The notes beneath the pieces are model-generated. The model ran no database searches. It was given only the letters and a program-made list of their open reading frames with translations, and was not told the origin of the DNA. Of a stretch of DNA of 64,000 nt, positions 33,374 through 40,669 are shown in pieces. Each line of letters opens with the position of its first letter. Position 1 is the stretch's first letter. Origin of the DNA: Desulfosporosinus sp. (GTDB lineage Bacteria > Bacillota > Desulfitobacteriia > Desulfitobacteriales > Desulfitobacteriaceae); assembly GCA_031292095.1 (NCBI GenBank), contig JARLHU010000016.1, forward strand, positions 1-64,000. Reading direction: 5' to 3'. The position numbers were made by a program, and so were the translations under genes.

Positions 33374-33414
33374 TAAAAAAACCATACACCGCTTAACGTG
33401 GTGTGTGGTTTTTT
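33374..33414 (+). terminator. Rho-independent terminator
   Basis: AACCATACACC pairs with GGTGTGTGGTT (one G-T pair), followed by TTTTTTG; A tract on the 5' side. Confidence 0.88.
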
Positions 33415-33590
33415 GTTATTTTCCTTTTGTATGTTAATATACAGTTAACGTAACTAATTAACCAAAAAATACCTTGTTGAAAGTCCAGTCTAGTAGTCTC
33501 AAATTATTCCATTGTTTGTTTTATAGCTCTCTGGTAGTCTAACTAAGTAGAAGTCTGTCGTGAGCTTAGTTAAGCTAAGGGGGTAAAAAA

Positions 33591-34820
33591 GTGCAAGTTT
33601 TGTCAAGCAAAACGTTCAGCAAAAAAGGAGTTTTAACCATTCGGCGCATATTTTTGGGCATTCTTTTGCCAATTTTGATTTGTTCTTCTATTCACCCTGT
33701 GTCTGCGGCTACAATTGAGGATAACCTCAGTACTTTTATGAATTCTTCTAGTTCTCTTCAAGATCAGGCAAATATGCAGCAACAACTAGAAGCGTCAGCG
33801 GTCAGTCAGTCGGAATCGATCCAAGAATCAATTGATGTTTTGAAAAGTACAATTGATCAGGATAACACAGTAATAGCTCAGCACAAAGAAACCATAGCCA
33901 ATTTAGATGCAGAGCAGCAAAAATTAGTTGAACAGCATAAACAAGACACTGAAACACTAGAAAATTACGTTAAAAATCAGTACACAGGTGGGGATACTCC
34001 CTATTTAACGTATGTAAGTTGGTTAGTTAGTTCGACAAGCTTCTCAGACTTACTCAAACGATCTAGTTATGTTGATACGATTCTTAGCTTCTATCATGAT
34101 CTTAGTGTTAAGATATCGGCAAATTCTGAGGTCATCGAGGGCAAGCGTAGCTTGGAACAAGCTGAAACAAAAAAACTAACGGATGAGGTACAGTCTAATC
34201 AGCAACTCATAGACGGTCTCAGCGTAGCACAGGCAAAGCAGACTGAATTAATAAATTCGATTACCACGGATGAAGCTCAGACGATGCAAGAACAAAGCCG
34301 AGGGCAGAATACGATGAGCGAAACTGAGCGCTTAGTTGCTACCGAACAAATGCAGACTCAACTAGCGACACAAGCAAAATACCAGCAGATTCTCGCGTCT
34401 CAGTTGAAAGCAGATAGTATACTGGGAAGCTTTAGCGCCCCTATTAAATTAAATGGACAGGTAGGGCAGTTACTTTCGTTCGCCTCTACGTTTCTAGGTG
34501 TCCCTTATACGTGGGGCGGAACTTATCCCCAATTTGATTGTTCAAGTTTTGTACAGTATGTTTATGGACACTTTGATGTCAAACTGAGTAGGGTGACTTG
34601 GGATCAATATAATGAAGGTCAGAGCGTAGCGAGAGATAACTTAAAGACCGGGGACTTAGTTTTCTTTTCAACGTATCAGGCCGGCCCTTCTCACGTCGGC
34701 ATTTATGTAGGAAATGGCCTAATGATTGACTCCTCAAATAGTGGAGTTTCCTATGCCAGCATAAACAGTGACTATTGGTCTAGTAGGTATTATGGTGCAA
34801 GACGCGTGATTGCACAGTAA
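33591..34820 (+). CDS. Secreted NlpC/P60 peptidoglycan hydrolase
   Basis: A 409-residue exported cell-wall hydrolase. A signal peptide (about 1-40) ends near VSAATI. A coiled-coil region (about 42-290, heptad-like, rich in Gln and Glu) resembles the PcsB/CwlO-type N-terminal domain. The NlpC/P60 domain occupies the last 115 residues: catalytic Cys317 (FDCSSF), His368 (GPSHVGIYVG), with a Ser/Asn at about 378-380 in the third position. It would cut the D-Glu-DAP peptide bond; the coiled coil suggests activation by FtsEX-like partners. GTG at 33591 follows AAGGGGG. Confidence 0.85.
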   Translation: MQVLSSKTFSKKGVLTIRRIFLGILLPILICSSIHPVSAATIEDNLSTFMNSSSSLQDQANMQQQLEASAVSQSESIQESIDVLKSTIDQDNTVIAQHKETIANLDAEQQKLVEQHKQDTETLENYVKNQYTGGDTPYLTYVSWLVSSTSFSDLLKRSSYVDTILSFYHDLSVKISANSEVIEGKRSLEQAETKKLTDEVQSNQQLIDGLSVAQAKQTELINSITTDEAQTMQEQSRGQNTMSETERLVATEQMQTQLATQAKYQQILASQLKADSILGSFSAPIKLNGQVGQLLSFASTFLGVPYTWGGTYPQFDCSSFVQYVYGHFDVKLSRVTWDQYNEGQSVARDNLKTGDLVFFSTYQAGPSHVGIYVGNGLMIDSSNSGVSYASINSDYWSSRYYGARRVIAQ

Positions 34821-34821
34821 G

Positions 34822-35850
34822 TTATTTTTCGGAATATTTAACAGAAATGATCTCAGCTAGAATACTTATCGCAATTTCGGACGGTGTTTGAGCGTTTATA
34901 TTTATACCGATAGGCGCTCTTAGACGTGCTAGATTTTGCGAAGTATACCCTTCCGCTTGCAAGTGTTTTACAATTGTGGTTACTTTTTTTGTACTGCCCA
35001 GCATACCTACGTATTTGGTCGAAAAGTTAAGGACATCTTTTAGACATTCTGCATCTGTCTGATGACTCCAGGTCGCAATGACAACATAGGTATCGCAATT
35101 GGGTTTATAATTCTGAATACCTCTCCTAAAATCGCTGCAAATAACCGCAGAAGCCCAAGGAAAGAACTCCGAACGAGCATAAGCTACACGATCATCCAGA
35201 ACAGTCACTTGAAAATCAAGCGGCCTGGCATAATAAGCAACTTCTCGGGCCACATGGCCCGCTCCTAATATTAATAACCGCTGTGTTTTTGAAATCGGTT
35301 CCACTAGCCAACGTAATTTTTCATTAATGTCAATTACTTCCGTATGCCTGCCTGTGTAAATTCCTTGTAGTTTTTCATTAGGGAACAACTCTGTTTGAGG
35401 TTGCCCCCCTAGGACATGGCCTGTAGAATCAAAAATACTCTTCGGATAAGGGGGAACTAAGGAAGTTACTATCATTGCATCTTTTCCGCTGATTTGTAGA
35501 TCCAGCGCAAATTGCCAGAGGGTCTTTTCCTGAACTCGCTCTAAGAGTACATCCATATTGGCTCCGCAACCTGCTAACCGAGCCGGATCGGTCTCTTGAT
35601 TAATCTCTAGGCGTTGTATTTCAGCTTGAACGTCACTGTCAACAGTCAAAAGTGCCAGTGCTCTTTTAGAAATAAGGGCTTCCGTAGTTCCCCCTCCGAT
35701 GGTTCCTATTATTTGACCCGTTGCCATGACTAACATTTGGGTACCCAGATCACGGGGGGTAGAGCCCTCCGTGCGAATAATAGTAGCAAGGACACTTTTT
35801 ACTTGTGTATTTTGGAGATTTAAAATGGCCTGAATAATCGTTTCATCCAA
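34822..35850 (-). CDS. XdhC/CoxI family molybdenum-hydroxylase maturation protein
   Basis: XdhC binds molybdenum cofactor, promotes its sulfuration and delivers it to xanthine dehydrogenase-type enzymes. The 342-residue protein has the N-terminal XdhC/CoxI domain (AT-IIRTEGSTPRDLGTQML, about 20-40; GGGTTEALISKRA; GCGANMDVLLE with the conserved Cys) and the C-terminal Rossmann domain (LLILGAGHVAREVAYYA at about 192-208, VLDDR). No molybdenum hydroxylase large subunit is nearby; a related FAD subunit gene lies at 54339. Its stop is 1 bp after the stop of the NlpC gene (convergent). Confidence 0.87.
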   Translation of the reverse strand: MDETIIQAILNLQNTQVKSVLATIIRTEGSTPRDLGTQMLVMATGQIIGTIGGGTTEALISKRALALLTVDSDVQAEIQRLEINQETDPARLAGCGANMDVLLERVQEKTLWQFALDLQISGKDAMIVTSLVPPYPKSIFDSTGHVLGGQPQTELFPNEKLQGIYTGRHTEVIDINEKLRWLVEPISKTQRLLILGAGHVAREVAYYARPLDFQVTVLDDRVAYARSEFFPWASAVICSDFRRGIQNYKPNCDTYVVIATWSHQTDAECLKDVLNFSTKYVGMLGSTKKVTTIVKHLQAEGYTSQNLARLRAPIGININAQTPSEIAISILAEIISVKYSEK

Positions 35851-35918
35851 GGAAAGCCCTCCTGAAAATCTTTAGTTTTTTGCTAATAAAATCATTCTTT
35901 TTAATAATTGTCAATGCC

Positions 35919-37043
35919 TCAGTGTTGGCGCTGTAGGGATTCTTTAGCTTTATCGAAATCATAGCCTGTAGTGAGTTTGGATATTTCTTTCATCTTTGTT
36001 TCTGCAGGGACGTTTGCCGGGATCTTAAATTTTATGTAGAACTCCTTGAGGTCAGTCTTCGTTGATTCAGCTGCTTCCTTAATGCTCATATACCCTTTGA
36101 CTTCGTCATAATTAATGGACTCTCCCTTTTGTAGTTGGGTTGGAGTTAGATTATATATCCCAGCAGCTTGTGCAGCAAATATTGAGCCAAAGAACACTAT
36201 CATTACCAAGACTATCAAGGTAAATGGTCTAATAATTTTTTTGCCTTCCATGCTATCAATAGCGCCTGGCTTAGGGCAATTTAAGACACAGGTCTGACAA
36301 TTAATGCACTCTGCAGAGGTAACCTTCAAACTGTGCTGTACATCAATATTCATCGGACAGCCCTTACTACACTTTCCACAATTGATACACATAGTTTCAT
36401 TTCTGACTACTTTAAACGAGCTTAGTTTACCAATAATTCCGTAAAGTGCCCCCATCGGACAAAGGTATTTACAAAAAAATCTGTCATAGAAAAGTGAGCC
36501 CAGAACAGTAATAAGCAGAACAATTAGACCAACCGGAGAATCCTTCCATACGCGCTCCAATCCTTCTGAAAGATGTCCATAAGCTGACCATGGATCATAG
36601 GGCGCCATCCATAGTCCAGCAGTCTTCCACGCATAAAATACTGTAATGACTAAGACTACATATTTAAAATATCTGAAAGGTTTATCAATTTTAGCAGGCA
36701 TGATTAGCTTTCTATTGAAAATTTTCTGACCAAGTTTTGCAAAGAACTCTTGAATCCCTCCAAAAGGACAAATCAAACCGCAAAAACTACGTTTGAAAAG
36801 AATAGCGACTACTAGAGTGATGACAAACAGGGTCATTGTTCCTGCAAATATTTTGCCGATAAAGCTTCCTGTTGTAAAGACCTGGTAAAGACTCTCCAGC
36901 CCTCCAAAGGGACACAGTGCGTGGATTGAAGGCGCCTTTGCTCCTCCTAATACCTGATGGAGATAGGCGGCAAAGCTCACAAGCACTACGAATAATGCTA
37001 ACAGACCCCATCTTAAATACATTACCAGCTTATTTCTCGTCAT
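35919..37043 (-). CDS. NapH/MauN-like membrane ferredoxin
   Basis: A 374-residue integral membrane electron carrier with about five spans. CPFGGLESLYQ, CGLICPFGGIQEFF and CKYLCPMGALYG are the NapH-type CxxxCP motifs; then two cytoplasmic 4Fe-4S motifs CINCGKCSKGCP and CINCQTCVLNCP. A soluble C-terminal extension follows the last span (about residues 295-374). NapH-type proteins connect the quinol pool to a reductase; no reductase is adjacent. The ATG at 37043 follows AAGGAG by 8 nt. The promoter region carries a direct-repeat box shared with the secreted Gly/Gln-rich gene. Confidence 0.83.
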   Translation of the reverse strand: MTRNKLVMYLRWGLLALFVVLVSFAAYLHQVLGGAKAPSIHALCPFGGLESLYQVFTTGSFIGKIFAGTMTLFVITLVVAILFKRSFCGLICPFGGIQEFFAKLGQKIFNRKLIMPAKIDKPFRYFKYVVLVITVFYAWKTAGLWMAPYDPWSAYGHLSEGLERVWKDSPVGLIVLLITVLGSLFYDRFFCKYLCPMGALYGIIGKLSSFKVVRNETMCINCGKCSKGCPMNIDVQHSLKVTSAECINCQTCVLNCPKPGAIDSMEGKKIIRPFTLIVLVMIVFFGSIFAAQAAGIYNLTPTQLQKGESINYDEVKGYMSIKEAAESTKTDLKEFYIKFKIPANVPAETKMKEISKLTTGYDFDKAKESLQRQH

Positions 37044-37081
37044 CAAAAGCAACTCCTTTTTGACTACATAATATAAGGAGA

Positions 37082-37112
37082 TTGTGGCAAAAATATGGCA
37101 AAACTTTGAACC
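37082..37112 (-). promoter_or_regulatory. Putative response-regulator box upstream of the NapH-like gene
   Basis: A 31-bp block with two GGCAAAA half-sites 11 bp apart (37086 and 37097), ending TTTGAACC. It matches 27 of 31 positions at 39857-39887, upstream of the gene next to the OmpR-type regulator. The 11-bp spacing is that of OmpR/PhoB-family tandem sites. It lies 39 bp upstream of the start codon, over the -35 region. Confidence 0.55.
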
Positions 37113-37190
37113 GACTTTATTGTTTCTTATCCGACGTATTATGCGCCTGAAGTTGTTGCTAGCTATAGAAACTTGTCATTAAAAATGATA

Positions 37191-37220
37191 TTGTATATCA
37201 AGTAAGTATATGGTATATTC
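37191..37220 (+). promoter_or_regulatory. Promoter of the c-di-GMP riboswitch transcript
   Basis: TTGTAT (37191-37196), 18-bp spacer, TATATT (37215-37220), 28 bp before the aptamer. Confidence 0.5.
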
Positions 37221-37247
37221 CATACATATAGATTGAATTTAATACCT

Positions 37248-37336
37248 AGCGATAAAGGCAAACTCAGTGAAAACTGAGGACGCAAAGCCACGGGTCTCCT
37301 ACGTTATCGTAGGGAAGATAGCCGGGTTACCGACCC
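37248..37336 (+). ncRNA. c-di-GMP-I (GEMM) riboswitch
   Basis: The conserved GEMM-I blocks are all present: GATAAAGGCAAAC, the first stem-loop (CTCAGTGAAAACTGAG), GGACGCAAAGCCACGGG, the second stem (CCTACGTTATCGTAGG) and GATAGCCGGGTTACC. A terminator follows 13 bp later, and then the chemoreceptor gene. The 37044-37247 stretch holds the two divergent promoter regions. Whether c-di-GMP turns expression on or off is not decided by sequence alone. Confidence 0.95.
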
Positions 37337-37348
37337 CCAAGAATTGTC

Positions 37349-37380
37349 GCCGATCTCTGATTTCGGCGTTTTTTGTTTTA
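37349..37380 (+). terminator. Terminator of the c-di-GMP riboswitch
   Basis: CGCCGA and TCGGCG form the stem, followed by TTTTTTGTTTT, 50 bp before the chemoreceptor start. It is the likely expression platform. Confidence 0.85.
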
Positions 37381-37429
37381 TAAAAGAGAATTTGAATGGA
37401 AATCATTAATTTATTGGGAGTGATAATAG

Positions 37430-39178
37430 ATGGACGAAAAGGTAAATACTGCAAATACTCTGAAATCTGAGGCAAGCTTCGGAATACGAATTAAACTACT
37501 GCTCGGTTTTTTTGTTGTTCTACTCCTTACTCTGTTGGTTGGAGGCGTAGGTTATTACGGCGTTCATAAGATCATTTTGAGTACGGAGGATCTGGGGGGG
37601 CATTGGAGTCCAGCAAATATAAAGTTGGCGCAGGTGTTGACGGATACAGAAGACACGCGGCGCACTCTTTTGTTAGGGTTTACTATGCGGGCAGATGCGC
37701 AAGAGTTCCAGGCTGACAAAGCAAATTTCGCTAACTTTAAAACCAAATGGGATAAAGATTTTTCGGCATATATGCCATATGTAACAAGTGAGTCTGGGAA
37801 AGTAAGGACCGCAGAAATGCAGAAATTATTTACTAGCTACCTAGCAGATGCTGATCAGGTGTGGAATTTAACATCAGCTGGTAAGGATGTCGAGGCCCGC
37901 CCCATTTTAACTCAAAAAAGCAAAGCGAGCTTTGAGCAGGTCATAAAAGTTATGAATGATCAAATGGGTTTTCAGGATCAAGCAGGGTCCCAAGCCCTAG
38001 TAGATGCTCATAATACACAAAATTCTGTCTTGATGCTGCTGATTATAATCATTGTCATTGCCTTGATCGTGGGGGCTATTTTGGCGGTTATGCTAGCTCA
38101 ACATATCAGTCGGCCTCTTGTTGAGGTGACGAAGGTCGCTCAGGCTGTGGCTGACGGGGACTTAAACATTAAAATGCCTGTTATTAAAAATAGAGATGAA
38201 ATCGGACTTTTATCCCGAGCAGTAGGTCAGATGCTCGGCTCGTTACGGGAAGTCATCGGAGAAGTTTTAGTTCAGTCTGAGAATGTAGCGGCAACTAGCC
38301 AAGAGTTATCGGCTGCGGCAGAGCAAGCGACTGCTGCCAGTGGGCAGGTTTCAGACACTATCGCTCAACTTGCGGCTGGTGCAACCGATCAAGCAATATC
38401 CGTCGGAGAGACTGTTAGAGTCATTGAACAGCTGGCGGCAAGTGCCCAGCAGGTGGCAGCGAATGCAGAAATCGTTAGCCAAAGTAGTGGTAAGGCAGCA
38501 CAAGCTGCTGAATTGGGGGCTCATCAGGCTGAAAATGCTGTGCAAAAAATTGAAGAAATACGGCTGGTTTCAGCCCAAACTGCTGAAGTAATTTCTCAAT
38601 TGGGAGATCAATCAAATCAGATTGGGCAAATTGTTGATGTAATAAAGGGAATTGCCGATCAAACTAATTTGTTAGCTTTAAATGCAGCGATTGAAGCGGC
38701 ACGGGCTGGCGAACAAGGTCGAGGATTTGCAGTTGTGGCAGAAGAGGTAAGAAAGTTGGCGGAACAATCGTCGACCTCAGCAGCGCAAATTGCTACCCTA
38801 ATCGGTAATATTCAACGGGAGACAGAACGTGCCGTTGGAGTTATGGAGAAAGGGAAGGTTGAAGTGGCCGCTGGAGTCGAAGCCGTTAATTTAGCCGGCA
38901 ATTCCTTCCGAACCATTGTTATAGAGGTTAATACTGTGGTTGAGCAGATTCGTATGGTGACAGTAGCTTCACAACAAATGGCCAGTGGAACCGCCCAAAC
39001 CGTTAATTCTGTCGAAAGTATTGGGGTTGTAGCAGAACAAACCGCTGCCAGTTCGCAAGAGGTTTCCGCAGTTTCGGAGGAACAAGCTGCCACAATGGTT
39101 TCGGTGAGCCAATCCGCTGAAGCCTTGGCTAAACTCGGGGAAACTCTATCACTGGCAGTCAACAAATTTAAAGTTTAA
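37430..39178 (+). CDS. Methyl-accepting chemotaxis protein
   Basis: A 582-residue receptor. Membrane span 1 lies at about 22-46; a sensor region of about 150 residues outside the membrane resembles the four-helix-bundle MCP sensor; span 2 is at about 200-224; a HAMP domain follows ([22 protein letters not shown]), then the signalling domain with the conserved hairpin tip [20 protein letters not shown]. The C-terminus has no CheB/CheR pentapeptide. GGGAGTG precedes the ATG. The gene is controlled by the c-di-GMP riboswitch directly upstream, which links receptor level to the motile/sessile switch. Confidence 0.93.
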   Translation: MDEKVNTANTLKSEASFGIRIKLLLGFFVVLLLTLLVGGVGYYGVHKIILSTEDLGGHWSPANIKLAQVLTDTEDTRRTLLLGFTMRADAQEFQADKANFANFKTKWDKDFSAYMPYVTSESGKVRTAEMQKLFTSYLADADQVWNLTSAGKDVEARPILTQKSKASFEQVIKVMNDQMGFQDQAGSQALVDAHNTQNSVLMLLIIIIVIALIVGAILAVMLAQHISRPLVEVTKVAQAVADGDLNIKMPVIKNRDEIGLLSRAVGQMLGSLREVIGEVLVQSENVAATSQELSAAAEQATAASGQVSDTIAQLAAGATDQAISVGETVRVIEQLAASAQQVAANAEIVSQSSGKAAQAAELGAHQAENAVQKIEEIRLVSAQTAEVISQLGDQSNQIGQIVDVIKGIADQTNLLALNAAIEAARAGEQGRGFAVVAEEVRKLAEQSSTSAAQIATLIGNIQRETERAVGVMEKGKVEVAAGVEAVNLAGNSFRTIVIEVNTVVEQIRMVTVASQQMASGTAQTVNSVESIGVVAEQTAASSQEVSAVSEEQAATMVSVSQSAEALAKLGETLSLAVNKFKV

Positions 39179-39230
39179 TTATGTTAGTAAGTTAAAGGGT
39201 TAAATGTCCCACGGTCAGTAAGGTTAAATA

Positions 39231-39282
39231 TAGCAATAAGATCGGGATGCCTTAAACACAAGGCATCCCGATCTTATTGCTA
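39231..39282 (+). terminator. Perfect 23-bp hairpin after the chemoreceptor gene
   Basis: Positions 39231-39253 pair without a mismatch with 39260-39282 around a 6-nt loop (AAACAC). There is no T tract. The last two bases of the stem are also the first two of the family A repeat fragment that follows. Confidence 0.6.
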
Positions 39283-39315
39283 GGCACACTCAAGAAAATA
39301 ACAAGTCAGTATGCC
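39281..39315 (+). repeat. Family A repeat, left-end fragment
   Basis: The 35 bp starting TAGGCACA match copies 1 and 2 (33 of 35 identical to copy 2); after AGTCAGTATGCC the sequence becomes unrelated. A solo left end. Confidence 0.65.
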
Positions 39316-39349
39316 TTATGATAACGTCTATGTGTTTTTGGGAATAATA

Positions 39350-39793
39350 CTATTGACCCAGTCTCATTCCACTTCTCATTCCAGCCCCATGTCGCCCCAT
39401 ACCTCGCCCCTGACCCTGACCAGCTCCAGTACCCAACCCCAGACCCAGACAGGCACTTCCAGTTCCAGCGCAAGTTATCTGATTGGACTCGATGGATTTA
39501 TAGATTCCATCTGCTTGGGTCTGGGTTAATTGGCCATTTGCTACTCTTTGAGAGAGAATTGCCTTTTGCTGTTCTAACATTTGAGTTTGAAATTCAGTTA
39601 GTTTGCCAGCCTCTTGAGCGATTGCTCCATAAGTCTTGCCCGCAGCTCTTTCCTGATTTACCGCGGCAATCGTTTTGCCTGTCACACTTGCTGCAATATC
39701 TGCAGGGGTTGTAACTGCAGCATAGGCAGTTCCTACTATCCCGAGGGTGCCAATAATGGTTGCAGATACAATCATTTTTTTGATATTTTTCAT
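39350..39793 (-). CDS. Secreted Gly/Gln/Met-rich protein (DUF2680-like)
   Basis: A 147-residue exported protein. A signal peptide ends near residue 25 (GTAYA-AVTT). A helical middle (about 30-105) resembles small secreted DUF2680/Spy-like domains (TGKTIAAVNQERAAGKTYGAIAQEAGK, GQLTQTQADGIYKSIE). The tail (about 112-147) is low-complexity: GTGAGQGQGRGMGRHGAGMR, with Met, His and Arg between glycines, which could bind metal. The sensor kinase encoded 0.9 kb away has the same kind of Gly/Gln repeat outside the membrane, and the start lies divergent from the two-component operon. Envelope-stress or metal role inferred only. Confidence 0.6.
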   Translation of the reverse strand: MKNIKKMIVSATIIGTLGIVGTAYAAVTTPADIAASVTGKTIAAVNQERAAGKTYGAIAQEAGKLTEFQTQMLEQQKAILSQRVANGQLTQTQADGIYKSIESNQITCAGTGSACLGLGLGTGAGQGQGRGMGRHGAGMRSGMRLGQ

Positions 39794-39856
39794 AAAATTA
39801 ACACTTCCTTCTCTAATTGATTTGGTTTACCTTAATGACTTTATACTATGGAGAAT

Positions 39857-39887
39857 TTGTGGCAAAAGTATGACAAAAATTCGAACC
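39857..39887 (-). promoter_or_regulatory. Putative response-regulator box upstream of the secreted Gly/Gln-rich gene
   Basis: A 31-bp block with GGCAAAA (39861) and GACAAAA (39872) half-sites 11 bp apart, ending TTCGAACC; 27 of 31 positions match the block at 37082-37112. It lies 64 bp upstream of the leftward gene and 90 bp before the two-component operon. Confidence 0.55.
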
Positions 39888-39976
39888 AATTATGTCATTT
39901 TTAGAATTGCCATAAATATGTCACAAACATTCTTAGCATTAATGATAAAATGAAAAGAGGTGAGGGAGGGGCGTTA

Positions 39977-40669
39977 TTGAACAAGTATCTACTAATTGCA
40001 GATGACAATGAAGGCATTCTCGATATATTGAAAACCTATGTTTCCAAAGCAGGATTTACAGCGATCATTGCGCACGATGGTGAAGAGGCCTTGCAGAAAT
40101 TTATGGAATTTAGACCATCGCTTGTGCTCTTAGATGTTATGATGCCCAAAAAAGACGGTTTTACGGTTTGCCGGGAAATCCGGCAATCTTCAAATGTACC
40201 CATTATCATGGTTACGGCCAAAGGAGAAGATGGGGATCGCATAATGGGACTGGACATCGGTGCGGATGATTATATTGTGAAACCCTTCAGCCCTGGAGAA
40301 GTCATGGCCCGAATTCGTGCTGTCTTAAGGCGCCTCGATATCTCAGAAGAGCAAAGCAAAGACATTGTTTGCCACCCCGGCTTGAGAATTAATATTGCTG
40401 ACTATGAAGTGATAATTGAGAAGCAACCTATCAATCTTACTAAGAAAGAAATTGAGATTTTATGGATTTTGGCCTCCAACCCAGGAAAGGTTTTCTCACG
40501 AGACAACCTGTTAAACAGTGTGTGGGGCTATGAGTATTTTGGCGATGCTCGTACAGTAGATACACATATCAAACGGCTCAGATCAAAAATAAACATTTCT
40601 GAAACCTTTAGCTGGGATATCAAAACCATTTGGGGCGTGGGGTACAAATTTGAGGTAAAGCATGTTTAA
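39977..40669 (+). CDS. OmpR-family response regulator
   Basis: A 230-residue transcription factor: receiver domain (residues 1-120) with the acidic pocket ADDNEG, phospho-Asp in LVLLDVMMPKKDG (about residue 53), Thr/Lys switch residues (MVTAKG, YIVKPF), and a winged-helix DNA-binding domain (about 130-230) with the recognition part SRDNLLNSVWGYEYFGDARTVDTHI. TTG at 39977 is preferred because GAGGGAGGGG lies 5 nt before it; an ATG at 39950 is in frame but has no ribosome binding site. The sensor gene overlaps its end by 8 bp, so the two form an operon. Confidence 0.88.
   Translation: MNKYLLIADDNEGILDILKTYVSKAGFTAIIAHDGEEALQKFMEFRPSLVLLDVMMPKKDGFTVCREIRQSSNVPIIMVTAKGEDGDRIMGLDIGADDYIVKPFSPGEVMARIRAVLRRLDISEEQSKDIVCHPGLRINIADYEVIIEKQPINLTKKEIEILWILASNPGKVFSRDNLLNSVWGYEYFGDARTVDTHIKRLRSKINISETFSWDIKTIWGVGYKFEVKHV

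Noticed and set aside
33541-33583. Two alternative hairpins over the ribosome binding site of the NlpC/P60 gene (AACTAAG/CTTAGTT and CTTAG/CTAAG)
   Set aside because: Stems are only 5-7 bp and AT-rich, and no aptamer blocks are visible upstream.
38812-39165. Reverse-strand frame opposite the chemoreceptor signalling domain
   Set aside because: It is the shadow of a strongly conserved coding region with regular codon use on the forward strand.
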